NCBI RefSeq assembly: GCF_001730365.1
Contig: NZ_MIKB01000012.1
Location: forward strand, 62,001-126,000
Source of the DNA: Enterococcus quebecensis
GTDB lineage: Bacteria; Bacillota; Bacilli; Lactobacillales; Enterococcaceae
Reading direction: 5' to 3'
Length of the DNA: 64,000 nucleotides
Each line of letters begins with the position of its first letter. The first letter of the stretch is position 1. Positions 10,920-20,327 of the stretch are shown here, piece by piece. Under the pieces are notes generated by a model. The model worked only from the letters and a program-made list of their open reading frames with translations, ran no database searches and was not told where the DNA came from. Both the position numbers and the translations under genes were made by a program.

Positions 10920-11201
10920 ATCGAAAAGTTATCTTGGCATCAAAAACTCTTGTTGAAAAAAGAATTAAAAATTAAATGCCACTCTTTTCGACAACTTGGT
11001 TATTCATCAGTCAATGAAACGGAACTGATGAACTATCTTGTTTCATATCGTTGGAAAAAGAACGCTCCATCATCCGTCAAAGCTTGTCGCGAAGACATTT
11101 TACATATTGAGCCAAATGATTTTTTTGATTATCAACAGTTAATTGCCCAAACGAGCAATTTAAAGATCAGTGATTGGCAAGACTTAAAAGATTTATTCTG
11201 A
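10920..11201 (+). CDS. comN: ComN-like post-transcriptional regulator, apparent ATC start
   Basis: The 93-residue product resembles ComN (YrzD), a small post-transcriptional regulator known in Bacillus: KLSWHQKLLLKKELKIK, HSFRQLGYSSVNETELMNYL and WKKNAPSSVKAC. The first canonical start in frame is a TTG at 10950, 36 nt after the strong AAGAAGGGG site (10905-10913), and it would cut off the conserved WHQKLLLKKE segment. An ATC at 10920 lies 6 nt after that site and restores the full family N-terminus. No ATG, GTG or TTG exists in between. I therefore place the start at ATC; this needs experimental proof. Confidence 0.7.
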   Translation: MEKLSWHQKLLLKKELKIKCHSFRQLGYSSVNETELMNYLVSYRWKKNAPSSVKACREDILHIEPNDFFDYQQLIAQTSNLKISDWQDLKDLF

Positions 11202-11220
11202 GATAGGATAAATCTTTTTT
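11187..11220 (+). terminator. comN terminator
   Basis: AAAAGATTTAT and ATAAATCTTTT form an 11-bp stem around the stop-codon region, followed by T residues. Confidence 0.75.
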
Positions 11221-11278
11221 CTTTTCTTATATATGAAAACGCTCGCTTTTTCATAAGGAAAATAACTTTATTTTTTAA

Positions 11279-11351
11279 TGTGAAAAATATCACAAAAACT
11301 ATTTACAAGAAAAAAATAATGTTGTATGATGTGTATGTGAAAAAGTTAACA
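11279..11351 (+). promoter_or_regulatory. adhE promoter with two Rex-like operators
   Basis: The promoter is TTTACA (11302-11307), a 17-bp spacer and TATGAT (11325-11330). TGTGAAAAATATCACA at 11279-11294 is a near-perfect palindrome of the form TGTGA-N6-TCACA, the core of the NADH-sensing repressor Rex. A second half-conserved site, TGTGAAAAAGTTAACA, lies at 11336-11351 over the expected transcription start. adhE is a standard Rex target in Firmicutes, which supports the reading; a CRP/FNR-type regulator would have a similar core. Confidence 0.65.
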
Positions 11352-11390
11352 AGCAAAAAATAAATAATTTATTTTTCTAGGAGGATCACA

Positions 11391-13988
11391 ATGGCTAAAA
11401 CAATGAAGAAAGAAGATACTAAAACGACTGATGTAACAGCTATGATCGACGAGTTAGCAAAAAAAGCAACTGCTGCTTTAAAAGAAATGGAAGATTTTGA
11501 TCAAAAAAAAGTTGACCATATTGTGCATCAAATGGCAATGGCTGCTTTAGATCAGCATATGCCTTTAGCAAAAATGGCTGTAGAAGAAACTGGCCGTGGA
11601 ATTTATGAAGATAAAGCAATCAAGAACATGTATGCTTCAGAATATATTTGGAATAGTATTAAACACGATAAAACAGTTGGGGTAATCAATCAAGATGAGC
11701 AGACAGGATTGATTGAAATCGCTGAACCAGTAGGAGTGGTTTGCGGTGTTACACCAACAACAAATCCAACATCAACAACAATTTTCAAAGCCTTAATCGC
11801 AATCAAAACACGTAACCCGATTGTATTTGCATTCCATCCAAGTGCACAAAAATGTTCTGCAGAGGCTGCTCGTATTGTTCGTGATGCAGCAATCAAAGCA
11901 GGTGCTCCTGAAAACTGTGTTCAATGGATCGAAGAACCTTCATTAGAAGCAACTTCTGGTTTGATGAATCACCCAGGAATCGCCATTGTTTTAGCCACTG
12001 GTGGTGCTGGCATGGTGAAATCAGCTTACTCAACTGGTAAACCAGCTTTAGGCGTAGGACCAGGAAATGTTCCCTCTTATATTGAAAAAACAGCAAAAAT
12101 CAAACGTGCAGTCAATGATTTAATTGTGTCTAAATCATTTGATAACGGGATGATCTGTGCTTCTGAACAAGCAGTGATCGTAGATAAAGAAGTTTATGCA
12201 GCCGTAAAAGCTGAATTTGAAGCACACCAAGTGTATTTCGTTAAACCAAACGAATTACAAAAACTAGAAGAAGCTGTGATGAACGAAGGTAAGTATGCTG
12301 TAAATCCTGCAATCGTAGGCTTCTCTGCAGAACATATTGCAGAACTCGCTGGCATTAAAGTACCAAAAGGAACAAAAATCTTAGTTGCTGAAATCGAAGG
12401 TGCAGGTACAGAATATCCACTTTCACGTGAAAAATTATCACCAGTTTTAGCCATGATGAAAGCGAAAAACACAGAGCACGCTTTTGATTTATGTGAAGCA
12501 ATGCTTGAATTAGGCGGTTTAGGACATACTGCAGTAATTCATACAGAAGACGAAGATTTGCAAGTTAAATTCGGACTACGTATGAAAGCTTGCCGTATCT
12601 TAGTAAACTCTCCATCTGCTGAAGGTGGAATCGGTAATATCTATAACGAAATGATTCCTTCATTAACCTTAGGGTGCGGATCTTACGGTAAAAATTCAGT
12701 TTCTAAAAACGTATCTGCTGTCAACTTGATCAATGTCAAAACTGTAGCGAAACGGAGAAATAATATGCAATGGTTTAAATTACCGCCAAAAATTTTCTTT
12801 GAAAAAAATTCATTACAATATCTACAAAAAATGGAAAATGTTGAACGTGTGATGATCGTTTGTGATCCTGGGATGGTTCAATTTGGCTATGCGGATACAG
12901 TTCGTAAAGAATTACAAAAACGTAAAAATGACGTTCAAATCGAAGTGTTCTCAGCTGTAGAACCTAATCCTTCTACAAACACAGTTTACGCTGGAACAAA
13001 AGTTATGGTTGATTTTGAACCAGATACAATCATCGCTTTAGGTGGTGGTTCAGCAATGGATGCAGCTAAAGGTATGTGGATGTTTTATGAACACCCAGAT
13101 ACAGAATTCTTTGGAGCAAAACAAAAATTCTTAGATATCCGTAAACGTACGTATAAAATCGACAAAGCAGTGAAAACACAATTTGTATGTATTCCAACAA
13201 CATCTGGTACTGGTTCAGAAGTAACCCCATTTGCGGTTATTACAGATAGTGATACACATGTGAAATATCCATTAGCTGATTATGCATTAACACCAGATGT
13301 TGCGATCATCGATCCTCAATTTGTCATGTCAGTTCCAGCTTCTGTAACAGCTGATACCGGTATGGATGTATTGACACATGCGATCGAGTCTTATGTTTCA
13401 GTAATGGCTTCTGATTATACTCGAGGATTAAGTTTACAAGCAATCAAATTAGTCTTTGAACATTTAGAAAACTCAGTGAAACGTCCAGATGCAGAAAGTC
13501 GTGAAAAAATGCATAATGCATCAACAATGGCGGGAATGGCGTTTGCTAATGCATTTTTAGGGATTTGTCACTCAGTAGCACATAAAATTGGTGGAGAATA
13601 TGGCATTCCTCACGGACGTACTAATGCGATTTTATTACCGCATATCATCCGTTACAATGCCAAAGATCCTTCAAAACATGCAATGTTCCCTAAATATGAC
13701 TACTTCCGTGCAGACACAGATTACGCTGATATTGCGAAATTCTTAGGTCTTAAAGGTAAAAATACAGCAGAATTAGTGGGTGCATTAGCAACAGCTGTTT
13801 ACGATTTAGGTGTGTCAGTTGGAATCGACATGAACTTAAAAGAACAAGGAGTAACAAAAGAAATTCTTGATTCTACGGTGGATCATATGGCTGAACTAGC
13901 ATACGAAGACCAATGTACAACAGCAAATCCAAAAGAACCATTGATTAGTGAATTGAAACAAATTATTATTGATGCTTATAATGGTTAA
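11391..13988 (+). CDS. adhE: Bifunctional acetaldehyde-CoA / alcohol dehydrogenase
   Basis: An 865-residue fused enzyme reducing acetyl-CoA to acetaldehyde and then ethanol with two NADH, a fermentative route for redox balance. The N-terminal aldehyde dehydrogenase half carries GVTPTTNPTSTTIFK and the catalytic cysteine in FDNGMICASEQ. The C-terminal iron-dependent alcohol dehydrogenase half carries ALGGGSAMDAAKGMW, PTTSGTGSEVTPFAV and the metal-binding GICHSVAHKIGGEYGIPHGR. AdhE forms spirosomes in other species. The ATG follows AGGAGGATCACA. It is monocistronic, with Rex-like operators upstream and a terminator downstream. Confidence 0.98.
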   Translation: MAKTMKKEDTKTTDVTAMIDELAKKATAALKEMEDFDQKKVDHIVHQMAMAALDQHMPLAKMAVEETGRGIYEDKAIKNMYASEYIWNSIKHDKTVGVINQDEQTGLIEIAEPVGVVCGVTPTTNPTSTTIFKALIAIKTRNPIVFAFHPSAQKCSAEAARIVRDAAIKAGAPENCVQWIEEPSLEATSGLMNHPGIAIVLATGGAGMVKSAYSTGKPALGVGPGNVPSYIEKTAKIKRAVNDLIVSKSFDNGMICASEQAVIVDKEVYAAVKAEFEAHQVYFVKPNELQKLEEAVMNEGKYAVNPAIVGFSAEHIAELAGIKVPKGTKILVAEIEGAGTEYPLSREKLSPVLAMMKAKNTEHAFDLCEAMLELGGLGHTAVIHTEDEDLQVKFGLRMKACRILVNSPSAEGGIGNIYNEMIPSLTLGCGSYGKNSVSKNVSAVNLINVKTVAKRRNNMQWFKLPPKIFFEKNSLQYLQKMENVERVMIVCDPGMVQFGYADTVRKELQKRKNDVQIEVFSAVEPNPSTNTVYAGTKVMVDFEPDTIIALGGGSAMDAAKGMWMFYEHPDTEFFGAKQKFLDIRKRTYKIDKAVKTQFVCIPTTSGTGSEVTPFAVITDSDTHVKYPLADYALTPDVAIIDPQFVMSVPASVTADTGMDVLTHAIESYVSVMASDYTRGLSLQAIKLVFEHLENSVKRPDAESREKMHNASTMAGMAFANAFLGICHSVAHKIGGEYGIPHGRTNAILLPHIIRYNAKDPSKHAMFPKYDYFRADTDYADIAKFLGLKGKNTAELVGALATAVYDLGVSVGIDMNLKEQGVTKEILDSTVDHMAELAYEDQCTTANPKEPLISELKQIIIDAYNG

Positions 13989-13998
13989 TTAGATAAAT

Positions 13999-14033
13999 GA
14001 AGAAGAGCAGCTTAAAAGTTGTTCTTCTTTTTT
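13999..14033 (+). terminator. adhE terminator
   Basis: GAAGAAGAGCA pairs imperfectly with TTGTTCTTC and runs into a stretch of T residues. Confidence 0.75.
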
Positions 14034-14201
14034 ATGCTTCTAATTTCATCCTCTATCTGAGTTCATGAGACTAGGATATGATTCTCAGAGTTATGTCCAG
14101 GTTTCTAATAGTCTAGGAGCGTTGTCTTTTCAAATAACTCGTTAGACCTATATAATAAATGTATTATATAGGAATTCTTATCTAAGAAAGGATGACGGGT
14201 C

Positions 14202-15062
14202 ATGACCAAATTTTCACCATGTTTATGGTTTGACGGAAAAGTAGAAGAAGCAGCTGAATTTTATGTGGATGCTTTTGAACAGAGTAAAATAAATGCGATC
14301 GACTATTATGTCGATAGTGAACATCAACCTAAGGGATCTGTATTGACTATAACGACAACACTTGCAGGCCAAGAGGTAATTTTACTGAATGGTGGACCAG
14401 AATTTAACTTTACACCGGCAATTTCTCTTTTTGTAGAGTGCGAAACAGAGACACAAATCAACAAGTTATGGGAAACCTTAAGCCATAATGGAAAAGTACT
14501 GATGGAATTTGGGTCTTATCCATTCGGTGAAAAGTATGGATGGTTGGAAGATCAATATGGGGTTTCGTGGCAACTGATCTTATCAAGAACACCTCAATCT
14601 ATCGCACCAAGCTTTTTATTTACTGGAGATCAGTTTGGAAAAGCAGAAGAAGCAATGAATCAGTGGATTGAGATTTTTGGTGAGGGGAAAGTTGAATATG
14701 TACAAAAAAATCCAGATGGTACCGTGTTACAAGCCTTATTTACCATGCATGGACAACCGTTTCGGGTGATGGATAGTGGAATTGATCACGGATTTACGTT
14801 TTCGATGGCCACATCATTTTATGTATACTGTAAAAACCAAGAAGAAATCGATCATTTGTGGGATGCTGTGACTGCGAAAGGAAAAGAATGGCCATGTGGG
14901 TGGATGGAAGATGAATATGGTGTTTGCTGGCAAACAGTTACAAGTGATATGGAGGCATTGTTCAATAATTCAGATCCTGAAAGAGCGTATCGTGTGATGC
15001 AGGAATTGTATAAAATGAAAAAAATCGATTTAGCTGCTTTGAGAAAAGCATACGAAGAGTAA
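14202..15062 (+). CDS. VOC-family protein with two PhnB-like domains
   Basis: A 286-residue protein made of two tandem vicinal-oxygen-chelate modules of the 3-demethylubiquinone-methyltransferase-like (PhnB) type. The first starts with SPCLWFDGKVEEAAEFY and ends in GWLEDQYGVSWQLI; the second starts near SFLFTGDQFGKAEEAMNQW and ends in GWMEDEYGVCWQTV. Proteins of this type often lack known enzymatic activity, and I cannot assign a substrate. The start follows GAAAGGATGACGG. A strong hairpin separates it from the convergent mevalonate operon. Confidence 0.8.
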   Translation: MTKFSPCLWFDGKVEEAAEFYVDAFEQSKINAIDYYVDSEHQPKGSVLTITTTLAGQEVILLNGGPEFNFTPAISLFVECETETQINKLWETLSHNGKVLMEFGSYPFGEKYGWLEDQYGVSWQLILSRTPQSIAPSFLFTGDQFGKAEEAMNQWIEIFGEGKVEYVQKNPDGTVLQALFTMHGQPFRVMDSGIDHGFTFSMATSFYVYCKNQEEIDHLWDAVTAKGKEWPCGWMEDEYGVCWQTVTSDMEALFNNSDPERAYRVMQELYKMKKIDLAALRKAYEE

Positions 15063-15068
15063 AAATAG

Positions 15069-15101
15069 AAGAAGCTTGAGCGTTTAGGCTCAAGCTTCTT
15101 T
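15069..15101. terminator. Bidirectional terminator
   Basis: GAAGCTTGAGC (15071-15081) and GCTCAAGCTTC (15088-15098) form a perfect 11-bp stem between convergent genes. Confidence 0.85.
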
Positions 15102-15102
15102 A

Positions 15103-16149
15103 CTATTTACTTCTCTTAGCATACGGTTGATAGGCAATGCCGCGACTTTCACACCAATGAATAATTTCACCAGAAAAAATAATATCTGTTGATGTAAGCT
15201 CTTCAGTTGTCTTCTTTCCAAGTAAAGTATACAACATTTTAAGCTCATCTTCCCATTGTTGAACAAGATCGATCGTTTCATCCAAACCGTTTGTCATCAG
15301 TTGATTCAAAATAGTTCCCGCAACACCAACGCTTTTTGCACCTAAGCTAAGGCTTTTGACAATATCCAATGATTGCCGAACGCCTCCAGAAGCTAAAATA
15401 GCTACGTCTCGTTGCCAGTTTACAGACTCCAATAAAGAAAGAACTGTTGATTGCCCCCAGTCATTTAGAAAGCTTAGCTCTCTTTTTTTGCGGCGGGCAT
15501 TTTCGATCTGAGTAAAACTTGTTCCGCCTTGACCACTAACGTCTACAGCTTTAACGCCGCGCAAGACCAACTGTTCAATCGTTTCGTTGCTCATGCCAAA
15601 ACCAACTTCTTTAACGATAACTGGAACAGACAAGTGAGAAACGATATTTTCTATATTTTCCAACCATCCCTGGAAATCACGATCTCCTTCTGGCATCACC
15701 AATTCTTGTGGAACATTCACGTGAATTTGCAATCCGTCAGCTTGAAAAAGATCTACAGCTCTCTTGGCTTCATCCAAAGAAAGACCAGCTCCGATATTCG
15801 CAAAAATTATACCATCAGGATTTTCCTTACGCATGATTTGATAAGTATCAGCCAACTCTGGATTCTTTAAAGCAGCATTGACCGATCCGGTAGCTGTCAT
15901 CATACCAGTTTCTCTAGCGAGGATTCCTAATTGCTGATTGATTTCTTTTGCTCGGGCGCTGCCTCCGGTCATGGCATTGATGTAAAAGGGTTGTCTAAAG
16001 GTAAAATCAAGAAAAGTGGTTGAAAGATCAACCTCATCTAGAGCAATTTCAGAAAATGAATGATGAACAAAACGAATTTGGTCGAAGTCGTTGTTTTTTT
16101 CTTTGTGAAATGCTTTTGCTAAAGAGATATGTTCATCTTTTCGATTCAT
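15103..16149 (-). CDS. fni: Type 2 isopentenyl-diphosphate isomerase
   Basis: A 348-residue FMN- and NADPH-dependent enzyme interconverting isopentenyl and dimethylallyl diphosphate, the last step of the mevalonate pathway. Motifs are RKDEHISLA at the start, [49 protein letters not shown] and [12 protein letters not shown] for FMN phosphate binding. The frame extends to 16179, but the ATG at 16149 gives the family N-terminus and follows AGGAAAAAG. It overlaps the end of mvaK2 by 17 bp, so it is the last gene of the operon. Confidence 0.95.
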   Translation of the reverse strand: MNRKDEHISLAKAFHKEKNNDFDQIRFVHHSFSEIALDEVDLSTTFLDFTFRQPFYINAMTGGSARAKEINQQLGILARETGMMTATGSVNAALKNPELADTYQIMRKENPDGIIFANIGAGLSLDEAKRAVDLFQADGLQIHVNVPQELVMPEGDRDFQGWLENIENIVSHLSVPVIVKEVGFGMSNETIEQLVLRGVKAVDVSGQGGTSFTQIENARRKKRELSFLNDWGQSTVLSLLESVNWQRDVAILASGGVRQSLDIVKSLSLGAKSVGVAGTILNQLMTNGLDETIDLVQQWEDELKMLYTLLGKKTTEELTSTDIIFSGEIIHWCESRGIAYQPYAKRSK

Positions 16150-17230
16150 CTTTTTCCTGCTTTCCGTAAAAATATACATGTAATGGTAAAGGAGTGATTC
16201 CTTCTTTTTCCCAAGAACTCATTAAGGGTAAAATACCTGATTTTTGTTTAAATAAGACGATTCCGCAATCGCCGCCGCCAGCACCTGATGATTTAGATGA
16301 ACCACCGTAGTTTTCGGCTAAATCACATAATTTTTTAAGTGCAGGAGTTTCAATTGCAACTCCTGTAATAGAGGTTAATCGTTGCAGTAAGTGCCTATTT
16401 TTTCTTATTTGATTTTGGATCAAGGAAATATTCTCTGATTGAAAACCTGAAATCATTGTTTCAACGCAAATTTTACTTTCTTGAAGAAATTCTTGGTATG
16501 CTGTTTCTTGCACTTCTTTGGATTGGTTAACTTGATCCACTAAATCAGAGGTGGAAGCAGGGCTGCCAGTCCAACCGATTAGCAAACGCAATTTTTTAGG
16601 AACAGTCAAAGGCTGAATCATTAATTTCGGCCAAGTTGCTTGGAGTAATTCCGTCAGCGTTTGTTTTTGAGATTGTTCATTGACCCAGTCGTGATCAAAT
16701 GTTGAAAATGCAATCCAGCCACCGTAACAACTTGCTGCAATATCTCCGCAAGATCCATTTCCCTGAACGTCAAGGTGAGCCAACGAGGATAACTTAAAAA
16801 TTTCTTTTTCTGTTAAATCTAATTTATAAAATAAGCTTAAAGCTCTAACTGTTGCGACTGTTACAGCTCCGCTAGAACCAAGTCCGTATTTTCGTCCGTT
16901 GGAATTATCTAGCTCGCTAGTGACTTTCAAGTGGTAAAAATCTAGTTTTTTATTTTGTTCATGAGCATACTTTTCTGTTAAACGAATAGCTGCTAACACG
17001 TAATGGAAAGGATTTTCCCGAATATCCAAAACTAACTCATTGTTTCTTCGTGTCCAACGAACAGGCAGCGAACTGAATTGAGCAGACTGAATACTGCCCA
17101 CGTTTTCTGCTGTTTCAAGTGTGACTGTCACAAATTGATCTACAGCAACGATGATTGCTGGATGTCCTGGTTCGACAACGGCGTATTCACCAGCAATGAA
17201 CAATTTACCCGGTGTAGAAACTTCTATCAT
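16133..17230 (-). CDS. mvaK2: Phosphomevalonate kinase
   Basis: A 365-residue GHMP kinase that phosphorylates 5-phosphomevalonate with ATP. It starts with [20 protein letters not shown], has the glycine-rich ATP loop [15 protein letters not shown] near residue 115, an [15 protein letters not shown] substrate segment and a C-terminal [18 protein letters not shown] motif. Length fits the Gram-positive family. It overlaps mvaD by 4 bp (ATGA) and fni by 17 bp, indicating translational coupling. Confidence 0.95.
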   Translation of the reverse strand: MIEVSTPGKLFIAGEYAVVEPGHPAIIVAVDQFVTVTLETAENVGSIQSAQFSSLPVRWTRRNNELVLDIRENPFHYVLAAIRLTEKYAHEQNKKLDFYHLKVTSELDNSNGRKYGLGSSGAVTVATVRALSLFYKLDLTEKEIFKLSSLAHLDVQGNGSCGDIAASCYGGWIAFSTFDHDWVNEQSQKQTLTELLQATWPKLMIQPLTVPKKLRLLIGWTGSPASTSDLVDQVNQSKEVQETAYQEFLQESKICVETMISGFQSENISLIQNQIRKNRHLLQRLTSITGVAIETPALKKLCDLAENYGGSSKSSGAGGGDCGIVLFKQKSGILPLMSSWEKEGITPLPLHVYFYGKQEKDESKR

Positions 17231-18225
17231 ACTTCTTCCGACCTTTCTACTGGAATCAAAGAAATCCCAGGTCCAGCGTTAGCTGTGATCAGCTGTTGTT
17301 CAGAAAAGTGATCTGCTAATAAACGCTTTAACATGGTTAGATTTTTCTTTTCCACTAAAATTTTAACGTTTGGTCCGGCATCCATCGTAAAGTAACAAGG
17401 TAAACCTTGTTGACGAGCAGAACGCACTAGTTGCATGACTTTCAAACTTTCTGGTGACCAGTAAGTAAATGGTGGCACTGCAGCTAATGTAGTACCATGC
17501 ATTCTCAAGCCATTTGCTTCAGTGACTTCACCTAATTTGTGGAAGTCTTTTTCTGCTATTGCTTGTTTGGCAGTAGCTAAATCAGCTTCAACAGTTTCTA
17601 ACCAGCCAGAATAAAAGCTGGATGTCTCCACCGTTCGTTTCATGCCGTCACGACTAGAAATATCTTTCACACCGTCATCGACTAAAACAAAGAGCATAGC
17701 TAGTTCATTTTCCCAGTTATCTGAGGGAATTTCTTGGGCAAAAGATGTTTGATCAGAATCCCCTTTTTGCCATTGAGAAAATCCGCCGAAAATACTACGG
17801 CAGGCAGAGCCGGAACCACGACGAGCTAAGCGGGATAGTTCTGGTTCGCTTAGCTGTAAATCTAACGCTTCACTGCAGGCACCAGCAAGGGCCGCTAGTC
17901 CGCTAGCCGAAGATGCTAGCCCAGCAGCTGTTGGGACAAAGTTTTTACTGTCAACTTTAGCAAATAACGATAGATTTTGTTTTTGTCGAACAAGATCTAA
18001 GAATTTTGAAATTTTTGCTGTTTGTTTAGCATTTTGTTTTTCCCCATCTAAAAAGAAAAGATCTTCAGTCAATGTTTCATCGAAATGTACACTAGTTTCT
18101 GTATAAAAAGCATCTAATGTTAAAGAAAGACTGCTGTTCATTGGTAGTATTAAGTGTTCATCTTTTTTTCCCCAGTATTTTATCAAAGCGATATTTGTAT
18201 ACGCGCGTGCTTTTCCAATGTACAT
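17227..18225 (-). CDS. mvaD: Diphosphomevalonate decarboxylase
   Basis: A 332-residue GHMP-superfamily enzyme making isopentenyl diphosphate with ATP use. The family N-terminus is KARAYTNIALIKYWGK; the phosphate-binding motif is PTAAGLASSASGLAAL; later come RRGSGSACRSIFGGF and TMDAGPNVKIL. The ATG at 18225 is chosen over the longer frame because it gives the conserved start and shares one base with the mvaK1 stop (TAATG). AGGAGTG lies 9-14 nt upstream. Confidence 0.96.
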   Translation of the reverse strand: MYIGKARAYTNIALIKYWGKKDEHLILPMNSSLSLTLDAFYTETSVHFDETLTEDLFFLDGEKQNAKQTAKISKFLDLVRQKQNLSLFAKVDSKNFVPTAAGLASSASGLAALAGACSEALDLQLSEPELSRLARRGSGSACRSIFGGFSQWQKGDSDQTSFAQEIPSDNWENELAMLFVLVDDGVKDISSRDGMKRTVETSSFYSGWLETVEADLATAKQAIAEKDFHKLGEVTEANGLRMHGTTLAAVPPFTYWSPESLKVMQLVRSARQQGLPCYFTMDAGPNVKILVEKKNLTMLKRLLADHFSEQQLITANAGPGISLIPVERSEEV

Positions 18226-19169
18226 TAATTTTTCACTCCTAATGGTTGTATCCAAGTGGCTACAGCTCCAGACTTCTCTAAAGCTGTGGCGATTTTTCTT
18301 GCATGTTCATTTGAATCGGTTAATGCGATCATACATCCGCCACGACCGCCACCTGTTAATTTGGCACCCAAAGCGCCATTTTCTCTGGCAGTTTTTACTA
18401 GTTCGTCTAGTCGGTGATTACTGACTGTCAAGGCTTGAAGCTGTTCTTGCGCCTGATTCATGGCATTACCTAGAGTATGAGCATCATCTGCTAAGATTGC
18501 CTGCTTGGCTACTCTAGTTAATCGGCCTAATTCAGTGATATGTTTGGAAATTTTTTGTTTATTTTCCTCGAAAAGATGAGCCACATCACTAACGGCAGCT
18601 CTTGTTTGACCTTTGATACCTGTATCTGCAACAATCAAATAAGCATTAGAGACATTCATGGGGAATGTTTCTAATGGATGACCTTTTATAAAAAATAAGG
18701 GCTTATTTCCGCTAGTTGCTGCTGTATCGATGCCGCTGGGGTTACCGTGAGCAATTTTTTCTGCTCGAGTGACCAAAGGAAGCAAGGCTTCTGGTGGACA
18801 TGGAACATCGAAATAATCAAACAGTCCACGAACGATAGAGACTGCAGCAGCAGCACTTGAACCCATGCCGCGTTCTGCTGGAATGGTGCTGGTAATGGTG
18901 ATTTTCAGTGTCGTAGTTTCTTTATGAAGTGCGATCAACGTTTGTGTGATAACTTCTTTAACACTTTTTAACTGTTGTGGAATGTTTGAAAAATCTCCAG
19001 AATAGTAATGACAATCTAATGTCATTACAGTCTCAGGCTCAACTTTTGTCGATATATAAGTCTCTTTGAAAGGGAACGCGATAGCAGGTTCACCATAGAC
19101 CACAGAATGCTCACCCATCAAAATAATCTTTCCAGTTGCAAGCCCATGACCGATTTTTTCTTTATTCAT
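18225..19169 (-). CDS. mvaK1: Mevalonate kinase
   Basis: A 314-residue GHMP kinase that starts the lower mevalonate pathway by phosphorylating mevalonate. It has GKIILMGEHSVVYGEPAIAFP, the ATP loop ERGMGSSAAAAVSIV, GNPSGIDTAATSG and a C-terminal GALGAKLTGGGRGGCMIAL. The frame runs to 19244, but the ATG at 19169 matches the family start and has AAAGGA upstream. It is the first gene of the mvaK1-mvaD-mvaK2-fni operon, which supplies precursors for undecaprenyl phosphate and quinones. Confidence 0.95.
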   Translation of the reverse strand: MNKEKIGHGLATGKIILMGEHSVVYGEPAIAFPFKETYISTKVEPETVMTLDCHYYSGDFSNIPQQLKSVKEVITQTLIALHKETTTLKITITSTIPAERGMGSSAAAAVSIVRGLFDYFDVPCPPEALLPLVTRAEKIAHGNPSGIDTAATSGNKPLFFIKGHPLETFPMNVSNAYLIVADTGIKGQTRAAVSDVAHLFEENKQKISKHITELGRLTRVAKQAILADDAHTLGNAMNQAQEQLQALTVSNHRLDELVKTARENGALGAKLTGGGRGGCMIALTDSNEHARKIATALEKSGAVATWIQPLGVKN

Positions 19170-19324
19170 TTTAATAAACAGTCCTTTATTTAAAATATCA
19201 GATACGTCGCAATTAAGAGTACCACAAATGATTCTAACCAGCAAAATGCAAAAATATTTATCAAATGATTATCTAAATAAGCAAATAGATAGAAATGAAG
19301 TCAATAAATAAAACTAGTACAACA

Positions 19325-19474
19325 TTATGAAGGCTTTTTCTTCAGTGCGAACGTTGTCATCCGATGAGCAGATTTCATTGCAATAAAATTAGTGATGGTA
19401 GAAGCAATCACTAAAATAAAACGATGATGTCTTTTCTTAATTCTGCCACTCTTTGTTACATTATTTTTTCTTAC
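19325..19474 (-). pseudogene. Possible remnant of a small gene
   Basis: In the 494-bp gap upstream of mvaK1 there is a minus-strand frame of about 50 codons without an ATG, GTG or TTG at its head. It contains SGRIKKRHHRFILVIASTI and a basic end (FALKKKPS). It looks like a short basic membrane protein that lost its start, or a chance frame. The rest of the gap holds AT-rich sequence and the terminator at 19621-19658. Confidence 0.25.
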
Positions 19475-19610
19475 TCAATTAGATAGCTATTAAGCTAAAA
19501 ACTAATTGACAAGTGTTCTCAATCTATACTAGTTTACCAAAAAAGAATATGAAGTAAAATGTTTAGTTTCTGTTTTAGAAAAGAATTAACTTATCATTAA
19601 TATGTATAGA

Positions 19611-19658
19611 CAAAAAAAGAAGAGAGGTTGGAACAAAACATCCAGATCCAACCTCTCT
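19611..19658 (-). terminator. Terminator of the pentapeptide-repeat gene
   Basis: AGAGAGGTTGGA (19621-19632) and TCCAACCTCTCT (19647-19658) form a perfect 12-bp stem. On the minus strand it is followed by a run of T residues just after the stop of the next gene. Confidence 0.85.
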
Positions 19659-19663
19659 TCATA

Positions 19664-20299
19664 TCAATCTTCAATTACTAAGCCTAAACCTGCAGCGATT
19701 GTGATTGCTTGTTCTTGAGTTACTTTTAATCCTTTGAGTAATTCTTGTGAAAAAGCAATCTTTTCAAAGGTACTCTTGGTTAAATCAAGGTTCTCTAATT
19801 TTGTATGGAACCAGTTACTCCCAGTTAACGAGCAATGATCAGACAAAAGATTATTCCAAGTGACTTCAACAAACTCTGTATCTGTTAAGCTTGTATCCTT
19901 AAACTCCACTACTTTTTGATTTGTAGAGCTAAAGGAAGCATAGTCTGCCAAACAATCTTCAAAAAGGCAATCCCGCAAATAACTCTCAGCAAAATTTGTC
20001 CCAGTCAATTTGCATTGTCGAAAATGAACTTGATGAAAACTAGCACCAATCCACTCTGTATTGGAAAGGTCACAATGATCAAAAATCACATTGCTGCACT
20101 CGAATCGTTCTAGATGATTTCGGTTCATTGTAATTTTTTCGAAACGGCATTCTCTAAATACTAAGTTGCGTACATCTTGATAACTGAGGTCCTGATCTTG
20201 CAATAACATACCTTCAATAATTGTTTCATCATCTATAGAGATGAAATCTGTTTGGGTAAGTTTTGGTAATACAGGAGCCAATGGTTTTTTCGTCTTCAT
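19664..20299 (-). CDS. Pentapeptide-repeat protein
   Basis: A 211-residue protein whose residues about 45-185 follow the A(D/N)LxF pentapeptide pattern with a Phe, Leu or Val every fifth position (FRECRFEKI, FDHCDLSNTEW, FRQCKLTGTNFAESYLRDCLF, LTGSNWFHTKLENLDL). This predicts a right-handed quadrilateral beta-helix. Some enterococcal chromosomal proteins of similar size are Qnr-like and protect gyrase from quinolones, but I see no motif that proves that role, and the C-terminus differs from classical Qnr. It follows the FUSC gene by 28 bp, so the two are probably cotranscribed. Confidence 0.75.
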   Translation of the reverse strand: MKTKKPLAPVLPKLTQTDFISIDDETIIEGMLLQDQDLSYQDVRNLVFRECRFEKITMNRNHLERFECSNVIFDHCDLSNTEWIGASFHQVHFRQCKLTGTNFAESYLRDCLFEDCLADYASFSSTNQKVVEFKDTSLTDTEFVEVTWNNLLSDHCSLTGSNWFHTKLENLDLTKSTFEKIAFSQELLKGLKVTQEQAITIAAGLGLVIED

Positions 20300-20327
20300 A
20301 TTAAACCTCCAATTAATAAATAAAAAA

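Noticed and set aside
19664-20299. Confident naming as a Qnr quinolone-resistance protein
   Set aside because: Pentapeptide repeats alone do not prove gyrase protection, and no Qnr-specific feature could be verified by eye.
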